A DNA stretch of 64,000 bases from UBA932 sp031548545. GTDB lineage: Bacteria; Bacteroidota; Bacteroidia; Bacteroidales; UBA932. Below the pieces are notes generated by a model. That model was given only the letters and a program-made list of their open reading frames with translations, was not told the origin of the DNA and did not search any database. Of the stretch, positions 8,710 to 18,400 are shown piece by piece. Each line of letters starts with the position of its first letter. Position 1 is the stretch's first letter. Where the stretch lies: positions 1 to 64,000 of the forward strand of contig JAVBQY010000017.1 of the NCBI GenBank assembly GCA_031548545.1, in the 5' to 3' direction. The translations under genes and the position numbers were made by a program.

Positions 8710-9651
8710 ATGAGAAGCAAGGCCTTATTAATCTTAGTTTTGATCTTTTTTTTCGCCAATGGTTTAATGGCACAGGAAGCCCAGTTGCCCAATTTTGCCC
8801 GGTCTATATTGGTCCGTGATCTGCAACAGCATGTATCCATTTTGGCCTCAGACTCCCTCCAGGGACGCGAAAGCGGTAGTCCCGGCGCCTGGATGGCGGC
8901 GGACTATATCGCTACCTGTTTTGAACGCTATGGACTGGAAGCTCCGTTTAATAATTCTTATTTTCAGTGTTTTAATGATAGTTTGCGGAATGTAGTAGGC
9001 CTGATTCAAGGGCGTGACTATCCGGACGAGGCGATTGTGCTGGGCGCCCACTATGATCACCATGGCTTCTATCAGTACGCCGTTTACAATGGGGCCGATG
9101 ACAACGCCTCCGGCGTGGCCGCCATGCTGGAGGTGGCCAGGATTATGGCAGCCATGGTCAAGAGCGATTACCGGCCGCAACGCACTATTATATTTATAGC
9201 CTATGATGCCAAGGAGCGTAGTATGGCCGGCTCGGAGTGGTATGTTAACCACCCTTTGCTGCCCTTGAAAAATACCAAAGCCTGCATTAACCTTGATATG
9301 CTGGGCCGGGTAGATGCGCCTCCGGGTACCGATACCAATTACGTGATGGTACTGGGGGCGGACAAGCACAAAACCGACCTCCGCGCCGTGCTTGATTTTG
9401 AAAACCGTAAACGGGAACTGAATTTGGATATCGACTATACCTTTTACGGCAGCGCCGCCTTTGCCGACATGTTTTACAAAATTTCAGACCAGTACAACTT
9501 CGGCCGGCACAATGTTCCCGTGCTTTATTTCACCTCCGGTATGCATGATGATTTGTGGAAACCCTTTGACGATACGGAACGGCTCTCGTATACCGTATTG
9601 CAAAACCGTGCACGGTTGGTTTTTTATACCCTGTGGAATATAGCGAATTAA
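8710..9651 (+). CDS. Exported M28 family zinc aminopeptidase
   Basis: A 313-residue secreted peptidase. The start is the ATG at 8710, giving signal peptide MRSKALLILVLIFFFANGLMA. The longer reading from 8680 adds an unlikely leader. M28 metal-binding elements are seen in order: VLGAHYDHHG, NGADDNASGVAAMLE, a Tyr-Asp-Ala-Lys-Glu stretch in the place of the usual catalytic Glu region, and LDMLGR. Family members hydrolyse N-terminal residues using two zinc ions, and substrates vary. It is transcribed alone, divergent from mtgA. The nearby downstream gene lies on the other strand. Confidence 0.9.
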   Translation: MRSKALLILVLIFFFANGLMAQEAQLPNFARSILVRDLQQHVSILASDSLQGRESGSPGAWMAADYIATCFERYGLEAPFNNSYFQCFNDSLRNVVGLIQGRDYPDEAIVLGAHYDHHGFYQYAVYNGADDNASGVAAMLEVARIMAAMVKSDYRPQRTIIFIAYDAKERSMAGSEWYVNHPLLPLKNTKACINLDMLGRVDAPPGTDTNYVMVLGADKHKTDLRAVLDFENRKRELNLDIDYTFYGSAAFADMFYKISDQYNFGRHNVPVLYFTSGMHDDLWKPFDDTERLSYTVLQNRARLVFYTLWNIAN

Positions 9652-9706
9652 GGTATGTGTTTTTGTTGTAACATTTAATTCTGCCGACAACGCTTTATCT
9701 GCAAGC

Positions 9707-10765
9707 TTATTCCCCCATCACCTTCATCTGTTCCTTGCTGGATGCTTCATGGATCAATTGCATCAGTGCGGTGACAAACTCCGGATCAAGGCCGGTGCTA
9801 TTGGCCTGGCCGGTGACGCGTAGCAGTAGCTCGGCATAGCGGCCGGATTGGAGTATGGGGATGTTGTGTTTCTTTTTATATATACCTATTTCGTGAGAGA
9901 TCTCCATACGCTGGGACAGGAGTTCCAGCAGGCGGTGGTCTATTTCGTCAATGCGGTGGCGCAGTACGGCTAAACCGTCAATGTCGGAGCTGCTGCGTAC
10001 AATCAGGCCGCGCAAGACGTTTATAAGCTCATCGGGGCGGAGTTGTTGCTGGCGGTCGCTCAGGGCCTGGTCCGGATTGCAATGCGTCTCTATCATGAGT
10101 CCGTCAAAGTCCATGTCAAGCGCTTGTTGCGCCAGGGGAGCAATCAGCGCACGGCTGCCGCCCATATGGCTGGGGTCGCAACAAAAAAACAAGTGGGGCA
10201 TGCGCCGGCGCAGTTCTACGGGGATCTGCCAGTGGGGCTGGTTGCGGTAGAGTTTTTTGCCGTAGGTGCTGAACCCGCGGTGGATAATGCCCAGGCGTTG
10301 TATGCCGGCATTGGCGATGCGCTCAATACTGCCGGCCCAAAGTTCCAGGTCGGGGGTGACGGGGTTTTTTACCAGTACAGGAATATCCACGCCCTTCAGT
10401 GCGTCGGCCACTTCTTGTACGGCAAAAGGATTGGTGCTGGTGCGGGCGCCTATCCATAAAAGATCAATCCCGTGTCGCAGGGCTTCATCTACGTGTTTTG
10501 CCGTGGCGACTTCGGTAGCGGTTTTCATACCTGTCTGTTGCTGTACCTGTTGCAGCCACTGTAGTCCGCGTAGGCCAACACCTTCAAAACCGCCGGGGCG
10601 GGTCCGGGGTTTCCAGATACCGGCGCGGAAAACATGGATACCGGCTGCAGCCAGGGAAGAGGCGGTGGTCATCACCTGTTCTTCGCTCTCGGCGCTGCAG
10701 GGGCCTGCAATGACCAGGGGGCGAGAGGCCGGTAAGTCGGGAAAGAGTAGATTTGAAGGTTTCAT
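9707..10765 (-). CDS. Bifunctional DAHP synthase / chorismate mutase
   Basis: Catalyses the first step of the shikimate pathway (PEP plus erythrose-4-phosphate to DAHP) and, through a C-terminal domain, chorismate to prephenate. The 352-residue protein carries a type I beta-alpha-beta DAHP synthase domain (about 15-260: VIAGPCSAESEEQV, RAGIWKPRTRPGGFEG, KNPVTPDLELW, CDPSHMGGSR, ETHCNPDQALSD) and an AroQ-type mutase domain (about 270-350: LRHRIDEIDHRLLELLSQRMEI). This synthase-mutase order is common in Bacteroidota. The ATG at 10763-10765 is chosen. The extra leader encoded upstream comes from an intergenic A/G-rich repeat (10785-10822) and is not protein. Confidence 0.94.
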   Translation of the reverse strand: MKPSNLLFPDLPASRPLVIAGPCSAESEEQVMTTASSLAAAGIHVFRAGIWKPRTRPGGFEGVGLRGLQWLQQVQQQTGMKTATEVATAKHVDEALRHGIDLLWIGARTSTNPFAVQEVADALKGVDIPVLVKNPVTPDLELWAGSIERIANAGIQRLGIIHRGFSTYGKKLYRNQPHWQIPVELRRRMPHLFFCCDPSHMGGSRALIAPLAQQALDMDFDGLMIETHCNPDQALSDRQQQLRPDELINVLRGLIVRSSSDIDGLAVLRHRIDEIDHRLLELLSQRMEISHEIGIYKKKHNIPILQSGRYAELLLRVTGQANSTGLDPEFVTALMQLIHEASSKEQMKVMGE

Positions 10766-10784
10766 ACTACGAAGATAGTATAAG

Positions 10785-10822
10785 AATGGAAAATGAAAAG
10801 TGGAAAATGGAAAATTATCACA
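10785..10822. repeat. Intergenic AATGGAAAATG-type repeat
   Basis: Degenerate tandem units GGAAAATG, AAAAGTGG, AAAATGGAAAATT fill the leader of the DAHP synthase gene. A weaker relative lies at 57594-57620 in front of the uridine phosphorylase gene. Such units recur between genes in Bacteroidota genomes. Function unknown. Confidence 0.5.
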
Positions 10823-10905
10823 GTAAAACAATGTAATATGCTGATTGATAATTAATTTTAATTTTTGGTATTTAATGCTTAATTTTACAGGTTAAATTCA
10901 GGTAA

Positions 10906-13182
10906 GTGCGCAGATTTTCGTTATATATATTAGGGTTGCTATTACTCTTAGGCTGCAGTTCGGTGAAGAATATGCCGGAAGGCGCGTATCGTCTGGATGC
11001 CAATGAGATAAGAGTGGAAGACGGCGGAGCGTTGAAGGCCAAAGAAATAGAGCCTTACCTCCGGCAGCGGCCTAATAAGAAAATATTGTTTGGTATCCGT
11101 TTTCACCTGGGCTTGTATAATGCCGCACCTTGTGATTCGTGCTGGATAGGCAAGTCTATGCGTACGTTGGGGGAGGCTCCGGTGGTTTTCGACCCGGATA
11201 TGATTGCCCAGAGCAACAAAAATATAGAGCAATACCTCCGTACCCGTGGCTATTATTATGCCACGGTGAAGGATTCCGTTATTTATAATAAGCATAAGGC
11301 GAAGGTAATTTATACGGTACAACCGGATACCGTGGTGCGTATCAAATCGTTGTACTATGATCTGGGAAATGATTCCTTAGCGCGGATTGTACGGGCGGAT
11401 AGCGCCAACACACTGCTGAAAGCCGGAGAGCCGCTTTCCATCGAGCTGATGGACAAGGAGCGCGCCCGCCTGGTTACATTGTTGCACAACAAGGGTTTTT
11501 ATTCGTTCTCTAAAAGCCAGATCGCCTTTATGGCCGATACAATAGGCTTACATAGGGAGGCCCAGCTGGAAATGACCTGGACCGGTTATCCGGAGAACGA
11601 AAATGACATGCCGGAACATGCGCGCTACAAAGTGCGTAATGTATCTGTTTATCTGGACTATGATCAGTTATTGGATTATTCGGATACCAGTTATGCCCAC
11701 ACTTATCGTTCCTCCCTCTTATTTCCGGAAGAAAGTGATGGGGCTATCATGCTGTATTACCACGGGAGTCCGGCCCTGCGCCGCGGGGTTATTATGGATG
11801 CTACGCTGATCCGGCCGGGCGATGAATACAACGAGACCAAGGTAACCCGTACCTATAATAATTATACCGCACTGAATGTTTTCAGGGTAGTCAATATCCA
11901 GTTCAAGGAGGTGGCGGACACCTCGGCCGGCCATGTGGTGGACTGCGAAATCCGCCTTACGCCCTCCAGTTCTCAGGGCTTCAAGGTCAATCTTGACGCC
12001 TCGGTGAGTACCAATGCCTTGTTCGGAATTTCACCTACGCTGTCTTACTTTCACAAAAACCTATGGCGGGGCGGGGAGTATTTCAATATTAGTTTCTCCG
12101 GCAATATCCAATTCAAGTTCGATGACAGGAGCAAGCAGGCCAATGAATTTTCAGTAGCGCCTTCACTTAGTATTCCTAAGTTTTTATTTCCCTGGCTATA
12201 CTATGGCATGCGGCCTTATAAGCCCCGTAGTGAGTTTAATGCGGCCTACAGCCATCAGTATCGCTCTGATTACACGCGCGACGCCGTTTCATTCGGTTTC
12301 GGCTATAATTGGCGGACTACTTCCACGCTGAGTTACCAGTTGAATCTGATCAACCTGAATGTGGTGAATGTGTATAATTTGAGTCCCTCGTTTTACAACA
12401 GCCTAACCGATCCATTCCTGCGTGACCGTTATCAGAACCACTTCGTACTGGGGGCCGGTTGGTCGTTGATTTATACGGACCGTCAGCCCGAAAAGCGGAA
12501 TAATTCCGTATACCTGCGTTGGAATCTGAAAACGGCCGGTAATTTGTTGAGTGCATTTAACGGATTGATGCCGCGTGATTCTGCCGGTTATAAGATAGGG
12601 AATACGCATTATTCGCAATTTGCCAAAACCGACATCAATTTTTCGTGGTACCAGTACTTCACGGATAACGTGATGCTGGCGTATCGTATATATGGCGGTA
12701 TAGGCCGCGGTTATGGCAATAGCATCGCCATGCCCCTTGAAGAAAATTATTTTTCCGGTGGCGCCTACAGTTTACGCGGCTGGCAGGCCCGTACGCTGGG
12801 TCCCGGCTCTGCTTTGCCGGATACGGCCTTCTCTATTCCCAACCAGGTGGGGGATATCAAGCTGGAGGCCAATATTGAATTCCGTTACCGTATTATCGGT
12901 CCGCTGGAAGGCGCTTTTTTTGTTGATTGCGGTAATATCTGGTCGCTAAATCCGAATGATAGCCGTGAAGGTGCCCTGTTTGAATTTAAAGAGTTTTACA
13001 AACAGCTGGCGCTGGACGCAGGCCTGGGCTTGCGCCTGAATTTCGGCTTCCTGGTTTTTCGCCTCGACTGGGGGGTCCGCATTCATGACCCCATCGCCGT
13101 ATGGGGTGGCTGGGTAGGCCCTTCGGAATGGTTCAAGTATGACAATTCGACCTTTAATATAGGGATCGGTTATCCGTTCTAA
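10906..13182 (+). CDS. TamL-like lipidated Omp85 (BamA/TamA family) outer-membrane protein
   Basis: A 758-residue Omp85-family protein. It has a lipoprotein signal ending LLLLLGCSS (Cys about residue 17), POTRA-like regions (about 20-370, including SIELMDKERARLVTLLHNKGFYSFSKS) and a C-terminal 16-strand barrel of the surface-antigen type. The barrel holds YFSGGAYSLRGWQARTLGPGS, whose LRGW is the family's conserved lid motif (VRGF/Y-like). A lipid anchor on a TamA-like barrel is the TamL arrangement of Bacteroidota, thought to insert outer-membrane proteins. No tamB partner is adjacent. The start is GTG at 10906. It meets the PPTase gene tail to tail with a 4-base overlap. Confidence 0.88.
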   Translation: MRRFSLYILGLLLLLGCSSVKNMPEGAYRLDANEIRVEDGGALKAKEIEPYLRQRPNKKILFGIRFHLGLYNAAPCDSCWIGKSMRTLGEAPVVFDPDMIAQSNKNIEQYLRTRGYYYATVKDSVIYNKHKAKVIYTVQPDTVVRIKSLYYDLGNDSLARIVRADSANTLLKAGEPLSIELMDKERARLVTLLHNKGFYSFSKSQIAFMADTIGLHREAQLEMTWTGYPENENDMPEHARYKVRNVSVYLDYDQLLDYSDTSYAHTYRSSLLFPEESDGAIMLYYHGSPALRRGVIMDATLIRPGDEYNETKVTRTYNNYTALNVFRVVNIQFKEVADTSAGHVVDCEIRLTPSSSQGFKVNLDASVSTNALFGISPTLSYFHKNLWRGGEYFNISFSGNIQFKFDDRSKQANEFSVAPSLSIPKFLFPWLYYGMRPYKPRSEFNAAYSHQYRSDYTRDAVSFGFGYNWRTTSTLSYQLNLINLNVVNVYNLSPSFYNSLTDPFLRDRYQNHFVLGAGWSLIYTDRQPEKRNNSVYLRWNLKTAGNLLSAFNGLMPRDSAGYKIGNTHYSQFAKTDINFSWYQYFTDNVMLAYRIYGGIGRGYGNSIAMPLEENYFSGGAYSLRGWQARTLGPGSALPDTAFSIPNQVGDIKLEANIEFRYRIIGPLEGAFFVDCGNIWSLNPNDSREGALFEFKEFYKQLALDAGLGLRLNFGFLVFRLDWGVRIHDPIAVWGGWVGPSEWFKYDNSTFNIGIGYPF

Positions 13183-13703
13183 ACTGCTATGCAATAGACA
13201 TGGCTGTTGAATAGATGATACTCCAGTGTATAGGGTGCGGTGTTTAAATCTATGCTGAGCGGATCTCGTTGAAAGCCTTCACCTGTCAGTTTAAGGATGG
13301 CTTCACGGGCGGTCCAGTCACGCAAGAACGTTTCGTCATGCTCCGGGCTGATGGGTTCAATGTCTACACCCACAGGGCTGTCATGCGTAACGAGAATGAC
13401 ATAATCGCCGCCGTGGGCAAGGCTGAAATGGCGCCTGCTTCCGGCCTTGTTCGCTCCGCAAGGCACAAAGGAGGCTGCAAGGAGAGGCTTTCCGTAAGGA
13501 CCATACGACAGGTCTTCATCGCGCTCTACGCCCAAGACACGTTTGAGCAGGAGACCGGCGCCCAGGCAGCGTAAGCGGTCGTCATGCCGGTGGTATTTTA
13601 ACGCCCGGGCCCATCGTAGCGGCGTAACGGAGGACTGCAGTCTTGTCAGGTCCTGCCCGGCCTCCTCGTCAATATCCCGGATATGCAATAGATGGGTTTC
13701 CAT
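13179..13703 (-). CDS. 4'-phosphopantetheinyl transferase (Sfp type) of the NRPS operon
   Basis: Transfers 4'-phosphopantetheine from CoA to the conserved Ser of carrier-protein domains, here most likely the two in the adjacent NRPS. The 174-residue protein has the family motifs in order: LSYGPYGKPLL, HFSLAH, VGVDIEP (Mg/CoA-binding Asp and Glu) and WTAREAILKLTGEG, which stands for the usual W-x-x-KEA with Arg for Lys. It is shorter than Sfp (about 225), nearer to the compact AcpS-like/Sfp hybrids of Bacteroidota. It is third in the operon, 7 bases after the MATE gene. It may also serve the fatty-acid ACP if no other PPTase exists in the genome. Confidence 0.92.
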   Translation of the reverse strand: METHLLHIRDIDEEAGQDLTRLQSSVTPLRWARALKYHRHDDRLRCLGAGLLLKRVLGVERDEDLSYGPYGKPLLAASFVPCGANKAGSRRHFSLAHGGDYVILVTHDSPVGVDIEPISPEHDETFLRDWTAREAILKLTGEGFQRDPLSIDLNTAPYTLEYHLFNSHVYCIAV

Positions 13704-13710
13704 GGTGCAG

Positions 13711-15468
13711 TTATAGCGCCAAGTGCAGCGAGGTGCAGTTCATGCCGATGGAGCGGCTGTAGTCAATGCGGGAGGCCAGTTTATGTAGCATCTCCACACT
13801 GCCGATATGGTATTCATCCGGGGCTGCCGTCACGTGATTGCCTACATCAAAAGGCGCGCCGTCATCGCGGAAATAGACCAGGATCTCGCCGGGAAATATT
13901 TTCACACGGATGTCTATATATAATTTGTTGCTAACCGGCTGGTTCACCTGTATAATACTCACAGCCATATCTTCAATCATCACGCCCAGCTGAGTGGCTT
14001 TTATGCTGTTGATATTATGCCCGGTGCAAAAGCCTATGACCTGCATGGACAGTCCTGCTGCATGTTCCGGTGTGGCGCGAATGCTTACATCCAGTTCGGG
14101 GATATCCTCCTGTGGCTTTTCTACGACATAGAAGGGTATCAGTCGTCCCTTCGAGCGGCGGGCAATCACATAACCTCCGGCAATAATGAATAGCGCCGTT
14201 GCTATTTCAGTGATGAAAAAGGCCCACCATACACCGGGAAGCCCGAATGTATGGCCTAAATACCAAGCCAGGGGGACGATGATCACATAGCCCTCCGTTA
14301 TGCAAATAGCGGCCGAGAATTTAGGCATTTTGATGGTTTGGGTATAATACATCATGAAGAAGGCAAAACTGAACAGGATCTGCAAGACGGCAAAGATGCG
14401 CAAGGCTTTGACGCCTATAGCCACGGCCTCCGGATCATGAATGCCGTATACCGCCATAACCTGCGCCGGGAAAAAGAAGATGACAGCCATCAATAGGATG
14501 CAGGCTACAAAAAGGAAACGTAGCGACTGCCGCACGGTATATATAATGCCGGCGCTATCACGTTCGCCGTAAAAATTGCCGGCCATGGGTATCATCGACT
14601 GGGCCGAGCCGTTGAGCAGTACGGATGAAATGGACAGCATGGAGAGGCAGACGGAGAAGGCGACCAGGCCCGGCGTACCGCCGATTTCCGTCACCAGACG
14701 GTTGATGAAAATCAGTTTCAGGAGCATGAGGATTTGTCCCAGGGCGCTGGATATGCCTGCCGAGGTCATGTCTCCATACAACGTGGCATCTGATAGTTTG
14801 ATTTTAGCCGGATGAAGTGTGCGCCGTGGCGACCGGATATAAGCCAGTACAAATAGGCCGCCCAGGCTATAGCCCAATACGGTGGCTAAGGCCACCCCTT
14901 TGATGCCCATTTGAAGGGGGCCGAGGAAGAGCAGGTCAAGCAAAAGTATGGATACATTAGCCGTGAGTAAGATATTGGAGGCCAATTTTGGCAGGCCATC
15001 CGTGCGGATGAAATAGACCATGCTCAGTACCAGCATGAATACCGGGGCGCCGAAAAGGTATACGCTCAGGTAGTCGCGGGTCAGGTCATGAAGGTCTCCA
15101 TCTTTAACCAGGAATGACGTGACGGCCTCAAGCCCATAAGCCCGTAGCGCTAAGCAAGCCAGCCCGAAAAAGACAATGGCGCAGAGCGCCAGGCTAAGCA
15201 CCACATTGGCCTTGGCATTGTTACGCTCACCCTTTAGCCGCGCCACAATAGTCGCCCCGCCAATACCAAATAAGCCACAGACCATGATCAGGCATTGGAT
15301 GAAGGGGAAAATCAGGTTGGTGGTCGCTAATTCGCGTGCTCCCAGAAAATTTCCGACAATGATGCTGTTTCCTACGATTCCCAATGCCAATGCCATCGAC
15401 ATGACGAGCATGGGCGGGTAAAACTCTCCGAATTTCCGGTTGACTAAGGTGCTGGTTCTTGTGTACAT
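13711..15468 (-). CDS. MATE efflux transporter fused to a histidine-kinase-type ATPase fold
   Basis: Residues 1-450 form a 12-helix MATE transporter (FYPPMLVMSMALALGIVGNS, GIGGATIVARLKGE, QSMIPMAGNFYGERD), a cation-driven multidrug or product exporter of the inner membrane. After a short basic linker, residues about 465-585 resemble an anti-sigma/RsbW-like GHKL domain. They show IEDMAVSIIQ in the N-box place, YFRDDGAPFD in the G1 place and HIGSVEMLHKLA in the G2 place. The Mg-chelating Asn of the N-box is apparently replaced by Val, so ATP hydrolysis is doubtful. It begins 3 bases after the NRPS gene, so product export is the likely job. The tail may sense or gate; this is inference. Confidence 0.88.
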   Translation of the reverse strand: MYTRTSTLVNRKFGEFYPPMLVMSMALALGIVGNSIIVGNFLGARELATTNLIFPFIQCLIMVCGLFGIGGATIVARLKGERNNAKANVVLSLALCAIVFFGLACLALRAYGLEAVTSFLVKDGDLHDLTRDYLSVYLFGAPVFMLVLSMVYFIRTDGLPKLASNILLTANVSILLLDLLFLGPLQMGIKGVALATVLGYSLGGLFVLAYIRSPRRTLHPAKIKLSDATLYGDMTSAGISSALGQILMLLKLIFINRLVTEIGGTPGLVAFSVCLSMLSISSVLLNGSAQSMIPMAGNFYGERDSAGIIYTVRQSLRFLFVACILLMAVIFFFPAQVMAVYGIHDPEAVAIGVKALRIFAVLQILFSFAFFMMYYTQTIKMPKFSAAICITEGYVIIVPLAWYLGHTFGLPGVWWAFFITEIATALFIIAGGYVIARRSKGRLIPFYVVEKPQEDIPELDVSIRATPEHAAGLSMQVIGFCTGHNINSIKATQLGVMIEDMAVSIIQVNQPVSNKLYIDIRVKIFPGEILVYFRDDGAPFDVGNHVTAAPDEYHIGSVEMLHKLASRIDYSRSIGMNCTSLHLAL

Positions 15469-15471
15469 GAC

Positions 15472-18400
15472 TTAATGTAGTTCAAAAAATCCTAATCCGG
15501 TGAGTGCAGAGATGAAGCGCGACATGTATTCATCGGAGGGTATAGGCCACTGGAATCCCATGCGGTAGAGTACCTGTGCCGTGTAGTCATTGGTATTGCC
15601 CAGAAGCAGGATCTTCTTGCCGTGTCCCATATTCTGGTAAGCAATCATGCTGGAGAGGATGCGGGCCTTTTCCGGATTTTTAGCGGCGGCGTCAGCGGCT
15701 TTCTGGAAATCTTCTTCTTCGACATAATCAATGGAAGCGCCGGTTTTCCGGAGTGCGTTGATAATATCACCCATGAAGACAAAATGGTTGTTGTAGGGGT
15801 GGAATACCACGCATTGTTCAGGCGTCTTGCTCAGCAGGAGCACCGCCTTGGCCGTACTGTCGATGGGGGTCAGTTCCGAGGGTTTGTTCATCAGAGAATA
15901 GGGGAACTTGCCGATAACTTCCATAGACTTGATACGTCCCATGAAACTATTGGTGCTGAAATTCATCTGGAACTCTCCGTCACGCTGACGGGCCGAGAGG
16001 TTGCCCACACGCATGATTTTAGCCCGGAGTTCACCTTTGCTGATGGCCTCAAGTATAGCCCGTTCGGCCAGGAACTTGCTGCGTACATATTTATTGTCTA
16101 TAGACTGTCCGTACCAGAGCATTTCCTCACTCATTTTGGTGTCTGCAGCCGGTACATTATCAATAGAATAGCCGCATACGCTGGAAGTGGAAACCTGTAT
16201 CAGTTTGGCGCCGGAGGTTTTGCAATAATCAATCAGATTTAGTACCCCGCCGTAGTTCACATCTTCAATATCCGTGGTGTTGGAAAAGTGTTTTACCAGC
16301 GCGGCGCAGTTAATCACGGTATTGATTTTCGCCTTTTGTAACAGGCCGGAAGTATACACCTGTTTATCGGTGATATCTCCGGGGACTACGATGATACGGC
16401 TGCCGAATAATTCCTCATAGGTATTTTCGAAATAGTAGAATAACATTGCTTTCAGGCGTGACTCTTCCGAGCGGAAGTTGCCTTTGCGCAGCAGGCAGTA
16501 AACAGTGCCGCTTTCGGCGGACAGGTATTCCTGCAGGACATGCACACCCAGGAAGCCGGTTACGCCCGTGAGCAGCAGGTTGCCCACCGGTAGTTGTGTA
16601 CCCTTGCGGAATGCGTCAATATTGTTGCCTTTCAGCAGTGCGTGCAGGGGCTCGTAATTGTAGTTGGCGGGATCGTCCGTTACATTTTCCACCGAAGATG
16701 CTTTGGGGGCGAATAGCGTTGCCAGCTTACGCGGTGTACTGTGTGTGAATACATCACCGTAGTTGATATTAAAATTATGGTTCACCGCCTCAATGATAAT
16801 ACGCGTTACCAGCAGCGAGGTGCCGCCAAGGTCAAAGAAGTTGTCCGTGGCGCCTACCTTAGGCATATCAAGTACCTTGGCGAAGATGTCGCAGAATGCC
16901 TGTTCCGCCTCATTGGCCGCGGATTCATATTCGTTATCCAGCACTAACGCCGGTTCCGGCAGCGCCTTGATATCCGTTTTGCCATTTGGTGTGGCCGGCA
17001 TGCTGTCCAACTGCGTGTATATCGTCGGCACCATGTATTGGGTAAGGCTGCGTTTTAAGAAGTCTTTGAGGTAGGGTATTTCTATCTCGCGCTTGCCGGT
17101 GAAATAGGCGCAGAGATGTTCTACGCCATTCAATTTCTTGATGACGACCACGACGTCCTTAATGCCGTTAAACTTGGAGACGGCGGTTTCTATTTCGCTG
17201 AGTTCAATGCGCAAGCCGCGTATCTTAACCTGGTTGTCCGTGCGGCCAAGAATAATTACCTCACCCTTATTGTTCCATTTCGCATAGTCGCCGGACTTGT
17301 ACACGCGCACACCCTTGTAGTGGATAAAGCGCTCTTGTGTCATTTCGGGCAGGTTGTTGTAGCCATGCGCCACGCCTACACCTCCGATGTAGAGCTCGCC
17401 CACGATGCCTTGCGGCAGTTCGTTGCCATCGCTGTCAACAATAAAGCTGCAGTAGTTGGTGGCTGTCCGGCCCACGGTGACCTGGCTTTCATTGGTGAGG
17501 TCCGCCGCGTGTGAAGATATGGTAATTTCGGTAGGGCCATAGCCATTGATAATTTTGGCCTTGGAAATTTTCTTCACTTTCTCCCGCAGCGTGTTGCTGA
17601 ACTTTTCACCACCTATCACTAATACAGTACATTGTGAAATTGCTTCGCAAAAAGCGGGAAACTCCAGCAATTGCGCCAGCCGCGATGGGGTAGAGCCGTA
17701 ATATTGTATGTGCTGCTCCTTCATTAGTTGCGCCAGTTGGGCGGGGTTGCGTGTGGTTTCATCACTGATGAATACCAGTGTTTTACCGTTGCAGAGCGGT
17801 ACAAATATCTCAAGCACGGATACGTCAAACGACACGGTGGTCATACCTAATATAATATCAGCATTCTCTACCATGGTGTGGGCAATTACATGGCCTTTGT
17901 GCGGATTCACGTAATTGGCCAGCCCCCGGTGGTGCAGCAGTACGCCCTTGGGCTTTCCTGTCGAGCCTGAGGTGTAAATGATATAGGAATGGTCATCAGG
18001 ACTAACCGGCACCTTCGGATTTTCTTTGTCTTTTCCTTTCAGCAGTTCTTCTACATCTACCGCCTTGCCTGCCTCGAAATCGCCTACACGGTCGGCCGTG
18101 GTGATGATGAAGCCCGCACCGCTATCTTCCAATACGTGGTTGATGCGTTCTATGGGATAGTCGGGATCGCAGGGAATGTAGGCCGATCCGGTTTTCATAA
18201 TACCGAGGATGGAGATGATCACACGGCTGGTACGCGGTAATAAGATCACCACCTTGCTTTGGGGCTTGATGCCGCGTCGTATCAATTCGTGCGCCAGTAT
18301 GTTGGCCTGTTCATTCAGTTCTTTATAAGTCAGCGTTCTGTCTGTGGCTATCAGGGCTGTTTTGTCTGCACTGTTCAGGACCTGATTTTCGAAGATATGA

